Assembly (NCBI GenBank): GCA_012845835.1
Contig: JABAKD010000012.1
Coordinates: 12,586,195 to 12,650,194, forward strand
Reading direction: 5' to 3'
Source: Undaria pinnatifida
Lineage: Eukaryota; Sar; Phaeophyceae; Laminariales; Alariaceae
DNA length: 64,000 nucleotides
Under the pieces are notes generated by a model, which made no database searches, was not told the origin of the DNA, and saw nothing but the letters and a program-made list of their open reading frames with translations. Made by a program: the position numbers and the translations under genes. Within the stretch, counting starts at the first letter, position 1, and the number at the start of each line of letters is the position of its first letter. Positions 21,218 through 33,000 of this stretch are shown in pieces.

Positions 21218-24200
21218 ATGCGAAACCGAGCAGAGGTGCGGGGGATTTTCTACGACGCTAGCGGTATTTTTTCCAGCGAAACGACTCCTCAAAGGCCGAG
21301 GAGAAGGCGCAATGGTTGGGCGTTTTCCGCCACCGGTTCCTCCACGGCGGGTTGGTTTTCCAGTAGCTTTGCTGGCGTTGACGGTGGAGGTGGCGGTGGG
21401 AGTGGCGTTGGCGGTGGCGGTGGCGGGGGTGTTCGCGTTGGCGGTGGCGGTGGCGGGGGTGTTCGCGTTGGCGGTGGCGGTGGCGGGGGTGTTCGCATTG
21501 GCGGTGAGGGTGGTGCTGGTCGGGGGGGCGGCGGTGGCGGCACTAGCAGAAGTTACACTGGGAGGTTGGCCTTGGATGCTTGCGCGCTGGCCGCGGCCGA
21601 TGGCGTCCCTGGTCAACGAGGAACGGGTCCATTGCTGGCACCACTGCCGCCGCCGCTGCCGTTGTCTCGACCGCCGCAGACATCGCCCTTGAAATTGCGG
21701 GTTGGAACAGAGGAGGAAGGCGGGGTGGTGGTGGAGGAGGAGGGGGGGGGCGTGGTAGAAGGGGCAAAGGGGGTGGTGGTGATGCAGGGAGGGGCGGTGG
21801 GGAGGGGGCAGGGGGGGGGGGCGGTGATGCAGGAGGAGGAGGTGAGAGAGAAGAGGGGGGTGCAGCAGGAGGAGGGAGGGCTTGTGACACCGGACCGATT
21901 TTTTGCCGAAGGGGAAGGCGTCAAGGGGGAGCAGATTCAGTCCTCTCCTCGGCTGAAGGAAGGCGTGGTGTTGGGGGAGGCGGGGGAGGTGGGAGCGGGG
22001 GCTAGTGCAGGGGAAATGGAGTGGTGTGCCCGCTCGGCTCAGGCGCGCGCGTGCGAGGAACAGCCCCAGCTTGCCGAGGCGTTTCGGAAGTTCGAGGAGA
22101 AACACCCAGGGGCTACCATTATGTAAGCCGGCCGCGCGTCTGCTCTCTGAGGAGAATTGCTGTCACGATTCGAACCGTGAACTTGAGGGAGTGGGTGCGA
22201 GGTCGCTACCTTGATAATAAATGAACTGCCGCGTTTGCTACTAGGGAACACTAACTGTTGACCAGTCTCGAAACGTGAATCCGTCTACTGTAGGAGCTAA
22301 CGCGATGCGTCTTTGTCTGGAGATAATCGGCCATGTATCTTCCCTGAGTCGTTGAGCTATCTGACTTGTCACATATTCGATCAAAGTTAACGAGTAACGG
22401 ACATTTAAGGTACGAACATGGAGGTGTGCGCGGTTTTCGGTATCTCTCGCCGCCGCGGCTGCTGCTCGTTCGGGCGATAAAACCCCGATGCGACCGGTAG
22501 CATTTTAACCCTTTTTTACTACTCACACATACCCCAGACGTGCTCCAAGTTGTTTTCCCAGCGAAACGAAGATGCAACTCTAAGGGGTTAATTCAAATAT
22601 GGCACACCTCACGTACTCGTTCTCGGACCACCCATCGCCTTCTGGTCATCCAGTGACGTGCAACTGACGGTTTTATGGAGGAACTCAGCCCGTTTTCCCG
22701 ATCCAAACACTGATTCCACACTAATCATATTGTCCCCCCCAAAACGTGTGTGCAGTGCTAAAGGGGGTTGCCAGCCAACAAAAAATGCGCCTGATTGTTG
22801 TGTTGTTGCTGGCTAAAACCTTGAGCGTTGTTTTTGCGACACGGATCGACAACAGCCCCCACTTGTAGATGAGCCTGCGCGGCAGCGACTGGGCGTTTGT
22901 TATTTGTTGAGTACGAAATGTAGGCCAACTCACTTGCAGTCTCCTGCGGCCCTCCCGTCTCTTCCCTTCCCCTCGCCGCCTCTTGTGTCCGTGCGAGCCG
23001 CGCCTCGTACGATACACGTTCACCCCAAATATGACTTGAGACAGTACATTCGCTTTTTTTGACCGACGCAAAAAAACTGCCTTCATTGGCCTTGACCGTC
23101 ACCCAACTACAAGGTTTTAGTACACTCGGACCTGCATCCTTGACAGCGCAAGTTTCCCTTTGCTGAAACCTGTCTCCTGGCAACTTTGATGCACACCGTT
23201 CACTGGAGCTTTTTCCTGCTGTTTCGACTCGTTGTTTTACAACCCCCCCCCCCCCCCCCTCGACATGTGCTACGTCAAGGGTGCACCTGATTTTTTGCTC
23301 ATCTCGCTCCAGTGAAGAGCTCTAACCCTCTCGCCCAAAACTGCCTCTAAAACGAAAACGAACGCGCAGCCCCGATTAACTAATCCCATCAGGGTTAGCT
23401 ATGCCCTAGCTTCGGTAACTATGCTAGCTGTAAAACCAAAAAAAAATGGCACTCCAACGACATTGCGTACTTCCTCAGTTGACGAGCCCTGTAAGGCAGA
23501 AATGTTTTGGCCAAAAACTGCGACCCTTATCGTAGCTCGCGTCCTTCGAGCTCACCCCTGACCTCCGCTGCCGCCGCCGCCGCTGCCGCTTTGCCTCCGC
23601 CCAGCTACCTTACACACTCGGGGTCGCGCTTGTACGGCACCAGCACTCCCGAATCGGACGTGGACATGAAGGGCATCTTCATCCCGGCCCCTCCGCCGGC
23701 GCCCCCAAACACTACGGTAAGAGCGGCTTTGGGTTTCTCGTAGTCTGTGACGGCGTTGTTTTCCCTCAGTATTTCGTTTCTAATTTTCGTATTTCGGTGG
23801 GTGTTTGTTGGTGTTGGTTTTCTTTTAACGGAACCGTGGGCGGGTTGTCTGTTGTACGGCGTTCATATTCTCGAATCCGACTTGGACATCAAGGGCGTCT
23901 TCATCCCGGTCCCTTTGCCACAGCCCCCACCGGTACGGCAAGAGCGGCGAGGAGCGTCTCTTAAGCCTGGGAGGGCATTTTCCCATCAATATTTGTCTTT
24001 GTTATTTTCACTTATTTATTCTTTTTTTTTTTGTGTGTTGTCTTTCGTTGGACGAGTGCGTGGCTCGCGTTTTCTATTTTGACCTCCCTCCCCTCCCACC
24101 GTCCCACCCCTCTTTTACCTCGCCCGTGCCGGCATCTAACAGCAGCTGCGGAACAGTGATGGAAAACATAAAGAAAGGTTAGGGTTAGGGTTAGGGTCGA

Positions 24201-26910
24201 CGGGGAAACCAACACGGAGGCCGAAAAGCCCAGCGGTACCCTACGACGAGGCCTTTCCTTTGGAGGAGACGTTCTGGTTCTCCACCTCCAACAGCACCAC
24301 CCGAAACACTGTGGAGGACATCGACGTGGAGTTGATCAGCCTCGATCGTTTCTTAGCGCAGGTGCCGGGCGACAAAGTCAAAGAACGAAAGAGGGTTAGG
24401 GTTGGGGTTAGCGTTAAGGTTGGGTTAGTGTTAGGGTTGGGGATGGCGTTAGGGTTGCAGGTGGTGTCACTCCCTTCCTTCCTTCCTCCCTTCCTTGTTT
24501 CCTTCCTTCCTTCCTTCCTTCCTTCCTTCCTTCCTTCGTTTACTACCCCCTCCCTCCCTCCCTTCCGCCCTCCCTCTCTGCCCCCCTCCCCCATTCCCTC
24601 CCTCCCACCCACCCCCTCTCCTCACCCTGCATTGATCGGTCTGCGAAGCTGATGAGGGGAGACATAGGCGGACTGGAAACCCTTTTTTCCATGCTCGTGA
24701 CGGAGGTCAACGTGCTTGCTGACCCAGAGGTAAGCGCCGTCGAACGACTTAAACTCATCAACAAAGCCTCCGCCAATTCAATAATTCTTAACCGCTACGA
24801 AGTATCCGTTCTTCTATTGTTCCTTACGTGTTTATGTGTTTTTGTGTTTTTCGCTGGATAACAAAGGAAATTTTCTTCTACCATGTTTTCCTCGATTGTG
24901 ATTTTTGTCCTCATTAAACGGTCGAATTATGCCATTTTTATGCTCTTATCACGCTCTTTGATGCCTAAAGAATTGCTTTCATAGCATAGTGAATACCATG
25001 TATTATAAGCCTACAGTAGTAGTTACTAGTATTTCGTAGACGGAGATTAAATTTGTCGCTCTTTTTCTAACGCGGCGGGTTTAGCCAGACCACTGTAGAT
25101 GCTCCGTAAGCGTCACGCTGTCGCCGAACGAAAAAAAAATGAAACGAAGACCCTATCGCTTCGTAGCCCATGGGATCGTTCACGGGGATGAAATTCAAGT
25201 TTTCTCAAAATGGATGCTTGGGTGAGGTACAGAGCTCCAAGGGCCAGGAGCCTCATAAAGTTGAGTTGCACCCTTACTGTAGCATGCATCCACCGAGGTG
25301 CCCGCAACCGGGGCGGTGGTGTAAGCAAGCCCTCCTCACCGCATGCATTCCGTTTATTTCTCCGTTTCACCGGGTGCCGAAATTGCCGCAACTCAATACA
25401 ACTCCAGATCGTACCGCTGGTCTTGCAAGAGCGGCGGTGGATGGTGTCGAACAACGTGTCGTGCTGGACCGGCTTTGCGCACAGCCACGTCGCCAGGTTT
25501 AGGAAGGTCCAGCAGAAGTCGTTCACCATTGCCCGCAAGGCGAGATTCAAGGAGCAGCAGAGGCTTGCAGCGCTGGGGAAGACGGACGACTCGACATCAA
25601 GTTCAACGCCAACGTCGGATGATGATTCAACGTCGGATTCAACGGATCCAACTGCCACCCCAACTTCAGCATTGGATGCAACGTCAACATCGGTTTCAAC
25701 TTCACTGTCGGCTTCAGCAGGGGAGAGCAAGTCTGCTGGCGAAAGTTCACGGTTAGGTGTGTTGTCTAGGGGTGGGGTGGAGGTGGGGTCGGAGAGGGGG
25801 AAGCCGGAAGCGGTGGAGCCGCGGGTTAAGGGAGAAGGGGGGGGGGGGTTGGGGCTGACGCGGGGGGGAGGGGGGGGGAGAGAGAGGGTGGGGGAGGGGG
25901 GAGGACGGGGGGTAGGCGAGGACGGAGAGGAAGAGGGGGAGGAGGAGCGGAGAGAGCAAGGACTGGCGAGGAAGATTAAGTGCGGGAAGTTGTTGGCGCA
26001 CGCTCGGCGGTCGATTATGGAGGCGGAGGAGCTGCTGAGCACGGGCAAGATCACTTTTCCGCTCAAGCAGCTCCAGGTGGAGGAGCTCCGCCGGCTGAAG
26101 GTGGGGATCGAACGACACCGCAGAATATGTACACGTAGCGTGTCGTAACCCCTTTAGAACACTGCCCCCACATTTCGGAGACATTCTGCTTGCAATTTGT
26201 GTGGGACGATTGTTTGCAACCGTAAAAGGGTTCGGACTTGATACAGGGGGGAAACTTATCGAAAATATTGACCAATACGGTGTGCTCAAGCCACTCCAGG
26301 CAGGCGAGCTCCGACGGCTGAAGGTAGGGATAGGAATGACACCCCAGGGTGTATAGTATGTCCTAACCTCTCTAACGTTTGCCCGCGTATTTCTGAGTCA
26401 AAGTGCGTGAAAGAAGTGTGTGGGATGATTTTTGAAGTGGCAGAAACGTTGAGCTTTGTTGTATACCTAGTATTTGTTTTTGTCCTGATATGTTTAAACA
26501 TCCGAAGACAAGAATTTTGTTGTTGTTGTTGTTGTTGTTGCTGCTGCTGCTGCTGCTTCTGTTGCAGTTGGTGCTGTTGGTGATGGTGCGATTGTTCTTG
26601 TACTTGCTCTTACTCTTGCTCTTGTTTTTGCTCGTTTGATGTGCATATTTTTGTTAAGGTGTCCTTAACTTCGTTGTATTCTTCATAATTCCCCTCGCTC
26701 TATGTGTGTCCTATACCGCAGGCGCTGAACGTGCACGTCCCCAAAAAGGTGGCCAACATCCAAAATGCAGCGAGGCGACTGCTCGTCAAGGGCCAAAACT
26801 CTCCCCTGCCGCGAACCCCAAACCGGCGAAAGCTCATTGCCGTGAGGAAGGAAGCCTTAGCGACCCTCGACCGACGACGGAAAAAACAACTCAAGGAGTT
26901 ACAGCCGTGA
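21218..26910 (+). CDS. Nucleotidyltransferase-fold protein of COG3541/RlaP type, 6 exons
   Basis: Exons: 21218-22122, 23605-23716, 24143-24361, 24649-24729, 25408-26100, 26722-26910 (732 aa); all phases agree. The core carries the polymerase-beta superfamily signature: YLTHSGSRLYGTSTPESDVD at residues 303-322 (GS with Asp320 and Asp322) and a third acidic patch EDIDVELISL (Asp398/Asp400). RFLAQLMRGDIGGLETLFS and GKLLAHARRSIMEAEELLSTG (exon 5) match later blocks of bacterial COG3541/RlaP proteins, which are predicted nucleotidyltransferases linked to RNA repair. The substrate is unknown. Residues 1-280 are Gly/Arg/Glu-rich low complexity with a 30-bp coding minisatellite. A Ser/Thr/Asp-rich then Gly/Glu-rich insert sits in exon 5 before the C-terminal helices. 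The exact start is uncertain. The TTAGGG stretch in exon 3 would be translated as LGLGLG. Confidence 0.8.
21396..21513 (+). repeat. 30-bp GC-rich minisatellite within exon 1
   Basis: A unit reading GGCGGTGGCGGTGGCGGGGG then TGTTCGCGTT recurs almost exactly from 21412. It encodes (G)nVRV in the nucleotidyltransferase frame and (T/P)-rich peptides on the other strand. Confidence 0.8.
23838..23932 (+). pseudogene. Decayed duplicate of nucleotidyltransferase exon 2 with donor
   Basis: The sequence parallels exon 2 (23605-23716), reading LYGVHILESDLDIKGVFIP, and ends at the same type of donor (CCG before GTACGGCAAG). The catalytic GS pair is lost (Cys-Leu instead of Ser-Arg) and there is no good acceptor, so it is probably not functional. 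It lies about 227 bp downstream of its parent. Confidence 0.7.
24176..24452 (+). repeat. Interstitial telomere-like TTAGGG repeats
   Basis: Three TTAGGG units at 24179-24196 fall inside exon 3 of the nucleotidyltransferase gene. Degenerate TTAGGG/TTGGGG units follow in the next intron (24391-24450). CTTC and CCCT runs continue to about 24625. Confidence 0.7.
26283..26325 (+). pseudogene. Decayed duplicate of the exon 5 end with donor
   Basis: CTCAAGCCACTCCAGGCAGG, GAGCTCCGACGGCTGAAG then GTAGGG copies the exon 5 end at 26061-26106. The shared sequence continues about 60 bases into the intron. The offset is about 222 bp. Confidence 0.7.
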
Positions 26911-29900
26911 GAGAGCGTTGGCGTGAGCGGTACGCTTGTGCTAAGATGGGGAGAAGCTCGTCCTTGAAGGTAGTCAACTCGTGTGTGCGCTGGTGGACGG
27001 CATACTATAAAACAGCTGTTGCGAGGGACTCGGGTAGCAAGACCTTCGAAGCTGCGGTCAATGTGTGTACGTTAATTGAGTACTTGATAATCGTATGGGT
27101 GAATGTTGGCCAGCGGTGGTAGAACCCGGAACAGCCAGCTCGAAAGGGGTCCTTTTTTTTTAGGCGGCCTGACAAAAGTAACAGCTCGCTTCGATCGTAT
27201 ACATAGCAATAGGACAAGGCTTCGTTCCATCTCAAGAACGTCCCGGTCTAGGCCGCAACCAGTAAGTGCTTGGGCTGGAATCTTACATCTTGGACGCGTG
27301 TTTTTTTGTTTTCCCTGAGATCAGTCATGGCGGACACGCGACGAAAAGGCTGAGTTGGTGTACCTGGTATTTTTTGCGTGACCGATTGCTTTTTGGTTTA
27401 TTGTACTGATTCTAGCAGGAATCAAGCTCCTGTTTTTGTTGATGTTTTAATGTGCTTTCTATTTTGGCAAGCATTCTCGTCCGCTTGGGTGGTGGGTATG
27501 CCGGGGTTTCCACCCAGGAAGCCTCCCGCAAGAGTCTGCATGTTTCAGAGGCGGTAAATGCTGGCCTTATGTTGAAGCTTGAAACTGCTGACAGCAACTA
27601 CTGTAAATATTTAAGTCTATAGCTGGTATCTGTTTTCTTCTTTTTTCGGAATTCGATTAAAATCGAACAACTGTTGAACAGTGAATGAAGCCTATGCGCG
27701 ATAGAAATGGACGCAAGTAATTACCTGGGGGGGGGGTAGGGGGGGGCACCTGCTGTGGCTACAGCTTGTCCTAACGGCCCCTGAGTATTAACCCTCTTAC
27801 GAGAGTTGAGCTGCAATATGACAGTGATGACAAAAAACATGCCGTACTACTCGTATTAATCTATTAACAGTAGTGATTAATTTGTTTCTTGTTCGGACGG
27901 TATGATAGGGTCAGCCGGTAGACGCGGTTGATTGGTTGGGTCGGGTGCGACGTCGTGGACAACTTTGCGCAACCTTGCAGGCGATTTTGAGACAATTTAT
28001 TTTGCGTGACGGATTGCCTGGCTGGGCCGAAAAACGGTATGACTGTACGCCGAACTACGAATACGTCTCAACTGTGTATGCCCGTTTACTACTGCACTAC
28101 AAGTATGCAGCGCACATACGACGTACGAAGTATGCCATAGAGCTCGTGAGTGCCCCTCCTCGGCACTTTCAATCCCTTTGTTTTCGAATCAGGACGGGGG
28201 GGGGGGGTACTTACTCGTATCATGCATGACCGTAGTCCTTAGGACCATATATATCTTAGACCCTCGCATCCCTACAATGCTGCCGGGACTGAGCTTGTCA
28301 GGTTGTCACCGACCAGGCAGCAGACATTGCTTGAGGTGGGGGGGACTATTATCCAGATCCTTCCCTGTTCGCTCCTGGGCAGACAACGCGTTAACGCCTG
28401 CCCCCCAGTTTCGCTGACGGTCTGTTGCTGATGCTGCTGCTTGAAGACGTACGTGATCGCGTGCAGTGTGTCAGTTACATGCTTAGTCTTGGGCGCTGAC
28501 ATGGTGCGCGGGGGGGGGGGGGCTTGGCCGTTGTAGAAGGTGGCAGTATTGTAAACACTTACACCACTATCGGCTCCATTCCACGACACGCCGCACGTCC
28601 ACAATAATAACTAGCGCGTGAAACTAAAACCGTCGATGCAGGTCGATGCTGTAACCGCTGGTACGTGGTACGCAGGTAAATCGCAGGAGCATTTATGTTC
28701 AAACTATACGAATATGTACTGTATGTGATACGTGCATCTGGTATATTGTGGTATATGAACTTGTAAAACGAACTTACAACAGCAGTACGTTGTAACGGTA
28801 GCAGGTATATGCTACCAGTTTAGCAGTACAAGTTATATCAGTGGTATCCAACAAATAAATGAGTAAAACCGACGAAAAAATATATACATGCGTGAATATG
28901 ATTGGCCATAAAAAGTATCCCGATCCCCGTCTCGTGACGCGGGTTTCCTAAATATTCCCTGACAAACCGGTACCGGTATCAGAGGTGCACCCCCAACGCG
29001 GTAGCCGATCTAGCACTGCCAGACAACCAGGGAGACAGCGCCTGCCCATCTCTCACGTAGCAATCCTTCTCGACGGCCGGTGGCGCTCACTCTTCCGATT
29101 TGTGGTCGAGGTTCTTCTTCGGCAACGACGTTGCAAGGGCAGATCCAAAAGCGATTTTTTCAATTTTCTCGACTCTCCGCGTGAACGGACTCCGGAAACT
29201 ACGAGCCAAACTGCGATTCGCTTTCTTTCGGCTCTCGACTACCTAGTCTGCGGGAACACCCTGGATGCTTGCCGGCTCACTACAATACTACTACCCGACA
29301 GGACGAGGAGACAGGCCACGCTCACAACCAGCACGTATACTGCCCCCTCCTTCGGCTACAACGATCGTCCACCCAGCCAAAAGATCGCCCGCATACGCAA
29401 CATACCAGGTACCAACAGCAGTGTAACGATACCAGCAAAAGAGCCAGGCGACAAAAACGTTGCGTACCGTGTCCGAAATACGACCACTTTAAGTTGTACC
29501 AGGTACTGCTGTGTACCTGGCACAGGACACCTATATATAGGCGTACTGTCGCAATTCGATGCGAGTCGACGTTAGAAAAATAGGTGGAGTCTTCTCGTGA
29601 TAAAAATGAAGGCGTGTACCTCAGTGGGAAGGGGGGGGAGAGCCTGCTTAGACTAATGACCCCGGATCTAGGTTACGTCTAGGGAGGGAGAAGAAGAAAA
29701 GTGCGAAGATAATAGAAGGGAATGAGCAAAAAAACAAAAAAAAAACGTAAGTTCGTATGATAAGAAACAGGAAATCGGGTTCAGGCTGGATTTCGGAGCG
29801 TTGTACACTGACTTCAGCATAACGACTCCCGAATTTCTTAGGTTCCCTTGAACAAATTTCAGCCTGATTTTCTTATTATTGTTCGTTTTCTTCTCAGGCG

Positions 29901-30033
29901 TCATACAGGCTGTCCAACCTCATCATCACCATCACCACCACCACAATCATCATCATCATCTTCATCATCACCGCCACCATCACCGCGGTAGACATACCCA
30001 TTTCTCTCTCGCGAGAAGATAATAGCAACCACG
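26911..30033. other. Intergenic, no firm gene
   Basis: After the nucleotidyltransferase stop this stretch holds poly-G runs (27725-27745, 28197-28207, 28510-28522) and a family A fragment (28205-28330). A 196-codon frame at 28985-29575 has no ATG and no recognisable domain, and its end runs into a SINE fragment. CAT/CCA microsatellite lies at 29917-29990, upstream of the ankyrin gene. Confidence 0.5.
29552..29750 (+). mobile_element. 5'-truncated SINE-like element, family 1
   Basis: Matches the 3' part of the full copies at 12727 and 15119 (CGATGCGAGTCGACG, GAGAGCCTGCTTAG, CTAGGGAGGGAGAAG) and ends in an A-rich tail. The tRNA-like head is missing, as expected of incomplete retroposition. Confidence 0.6.
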
Positions 30034-33000
30034 ATGAAAGCCATGAGCTCCCGCATCCGTCGCCTCGCAGAGGCCGTCGAGGAGGGCAGATCCGACGACG
30101 TCGAGCACCTCCTCGGAAGCGAAACCGACGAGGGGGCGGGAGGAGGAAGAAGACCCCCAGCAGGAGCCGACCCGAACGCACCCGCAGCCGATGGCCTCAC
30201 CCCGATAGTCCGTGCAGCAGTCAACGGGCACGTACACATCGTCAAGATCCTGCTCCGCAGGGGCGCTGCGGTGGACTCCGTCCACCCCACCTCAGGAAGA
30301 ACCGCACTCCACCTCGCCGCCGCGACCGGCCCGGTGCCCCTGGCCAGACTCGTCATATCGGCCCAGGCCGAGATCGAGAAGCAGGACGGCTCGGGGTCGA
30401 CCCCCTTGCAGCTAGCGGCGGGGGCTAAGAGCGGGGATATGATTAGGGAGCTTGTTTCTTCGGGGGCTAGGTTGTATAATGCGCATCCTAGGACCGGGGA
30501 TGGGGTGTTACATGCGGCCGCCTTTTCTGGAAACCCCGAGGTTGTAGAGAGGCTTTTGCGCGCCGGGGCGGATTTAGACTCGAGGAATATGGGGAAGCAG
30601 ACACCCCTGCATGTGGCTGCGAGGGAGGGGCGGTTCGGGCTGGTGAAGTGCTTGGTCCGGGCTGGGTCGGACGTGTCGGCCGTGGACGTGATTGGGCGCA
30701 CCCCGCTGTATGTCGCCGCCGCCAATGGCCACACCCAGGCAAGAACAGCTACAGACTCGCCGTGGAGCTAGTACTGCTGTTATCGATATTGTCGATGTAT
30801 GTTACCCATGGATTGATTTGTAGTAACATGTGCAGTATTTGCTGTAGTATTGCATGCGAGTATGCATACACTGGTACTATTAATACCATTGGCTGCTTGA
30901 TGTGACGAACCATTCTGGACGGAAATGTAAGATAAGTTGTGGTAATCGTATGTATATCCAAACGGTCCTTATATCTACGTCCAGAGTGGTACGTGTCGAT
31001 CTTTACCCGTCGGTGGCATATACGTTACAGGAGTAGACTATGGTGTTATTTCTCACACTGGTGTATATAAATACTGGTGTATGGGTACTGGCATTGACTA
31101 CTTGATGCATAACGTACGTGTGGGTTTTACCCGTCGTTAATGTAGCATTGTGTTGTGGTATCCCCACTTCCCTCCATATACATTGTGTGGAAGCGTTTTT
31201 ATTTTATCTACCTGAGAGGGCAGATCATCGGCCTCCTCCGCTGCCAGAACTACAATATCCCCGGAAATGATACCAAGTGCTTTACTCAAGGCATAACAGT
31301 AGTATGGTCCGTCCCAAACCGCCCCTTCAGTAACCAAGGCACTACGAGAGTAGTATCGTAATACTTGGCGTCGTCGGGTGGCGTGTTGAGCTCCTCATGT
31401 TAGGATCTCAGGAAATTCTTGGAATCTACCACACCCCTACCGTGAGATGCCTCCAAATTAAATGGTGATACAAGCAAAATGGCATCATGTTGTGCGCGTA
31501 TCGTAGATCTCCTTTCGTTGCACTTCGGATGCAGCGCCTTCGGCTGCTTCGCATGGCCGATGCTGTATTCGTCACTTTCGTCACTTTTTCCGACGCTAGG
31601 GTGTTTGCGGTTTCCAACCTCTGCTGGGTTGGAAAAAATGAAAAAAGGGGTATTGAACCGGGCGAATCCCACATAGCCCAAGACCCACCAACCCACGCAC
31701 AAAAGGTATTAATATTAATAGTAGCAATTTGTAATTGTATGTAGGAAAACATGTTTATTTACCTTATTTTTCGCAGGCTAATCGTGGGTTGGGTTGGCCT
31801 TGACTTGTGACGTTCGACGGTTTCAATACTAATATTAAATGTTTTCCTGCCTAACTCCTACCCAACCAAACTTGGTACATTGCAAACACCCTATCTCCCC
31901 CCTCTAAAGCTCCAAAAGGGCTCTTATGGGGAAAATCTCAGTAGAACGTAGAACATGGTCAGCACATGAGCCTCTGAGTGGTTGCACATAGTACACGACT
32001 GCGAACAACAACACGTCGTTATGGTATTGCCTACGAAGGCAGGTAAAACCTAGGATAAGCTACGACAACTGATTGAGTATTGCTTCGGAGGCCTTGTTAT
32101 TAACAATTAGGGAAAACACTAACGCATACTTCGTATAAGCTCTAAACCGCAGTACGTATAATACGACCGTTCATTCCTTACTGCATCCGCGTTTCTGGGA
32201 CGTATTACTTGGAATTTGAGTGAGGATATTTTTCTTGTTGTACAAAATGGTCCAGTCTAGTGGGAAAATGGTGACCCTTTTCTTTTTGCAACATCGAGTC
32301 TTACTCTAACTCTAGGTAGTTTGGACCCGAAATGCGGGTGCAGTTCTAAAAGAGTGGAGATCATGCGGGTATTTGGTCGTTGGTCACGCGTTGGTTCGAT
32401 GCGAGTCGGCGAGGGAAGAAAGAGCTGAAGGGCTCTCACAATAAAAACGAAGGCGTGTGCCGTGGTGGGGAGGGGGAAAAAGAGCCTGTTTAGCGACCCC
32501 GGATCGGAGTTACGTCTAGGGAGGGAGAAGAAAGAAAAAGTGCGAAGATAGTATATGGGATGAACACGAAAAAAACAAAACAGGCACACCATAACAAAAC
32601 ACTAGTTACGAATTTGTGTGAGTTTTATCCCGGGCGCTAACCCCGAAAGCCTGGAAAAATCGTGATGAAGATGTAGCGAGAAGTTGGTATAGACTATCAT
32701 CAACCGTATTGTAGGAGCTGGGCCAAGTCGTCGACACCACTGGAGAGGCAGGTGTCGGTGACCACCCAAAACGTTGCTGCCTGAGTGGTAACAGCAGCGT
32801 TCCGTATTACCTGACGTCGTAAACACTGATGATGTGTGACGATTAGGGTGATGATGGCGAAGGTGATGGTGGTGATGATGATGATGACGATGCTGATGAT
32901 GGTGCTGATGATGATGCTGATGATTATGGTGCGACTGCTGCTGATGATATTCTCACGTTAGCTCGTTTCCTTGAACTCTAGCCGTGGACAAAATAAAAGG

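Noticed and set aside
21098-22105. Long Pro/Ser-rich minus-strand frame
   Set aside because: It is antisense to nucleotidyltransferase exon 1, whose plus-strand frame joins in phase to the conserved catalytic exon. The length comes from the GGC/GCC repeat.
28985-29575. 196-codon plus-strand frame
   Set aside because: No ATG, no known domain, moderate codon use, and its 3' end is SINE sequence.
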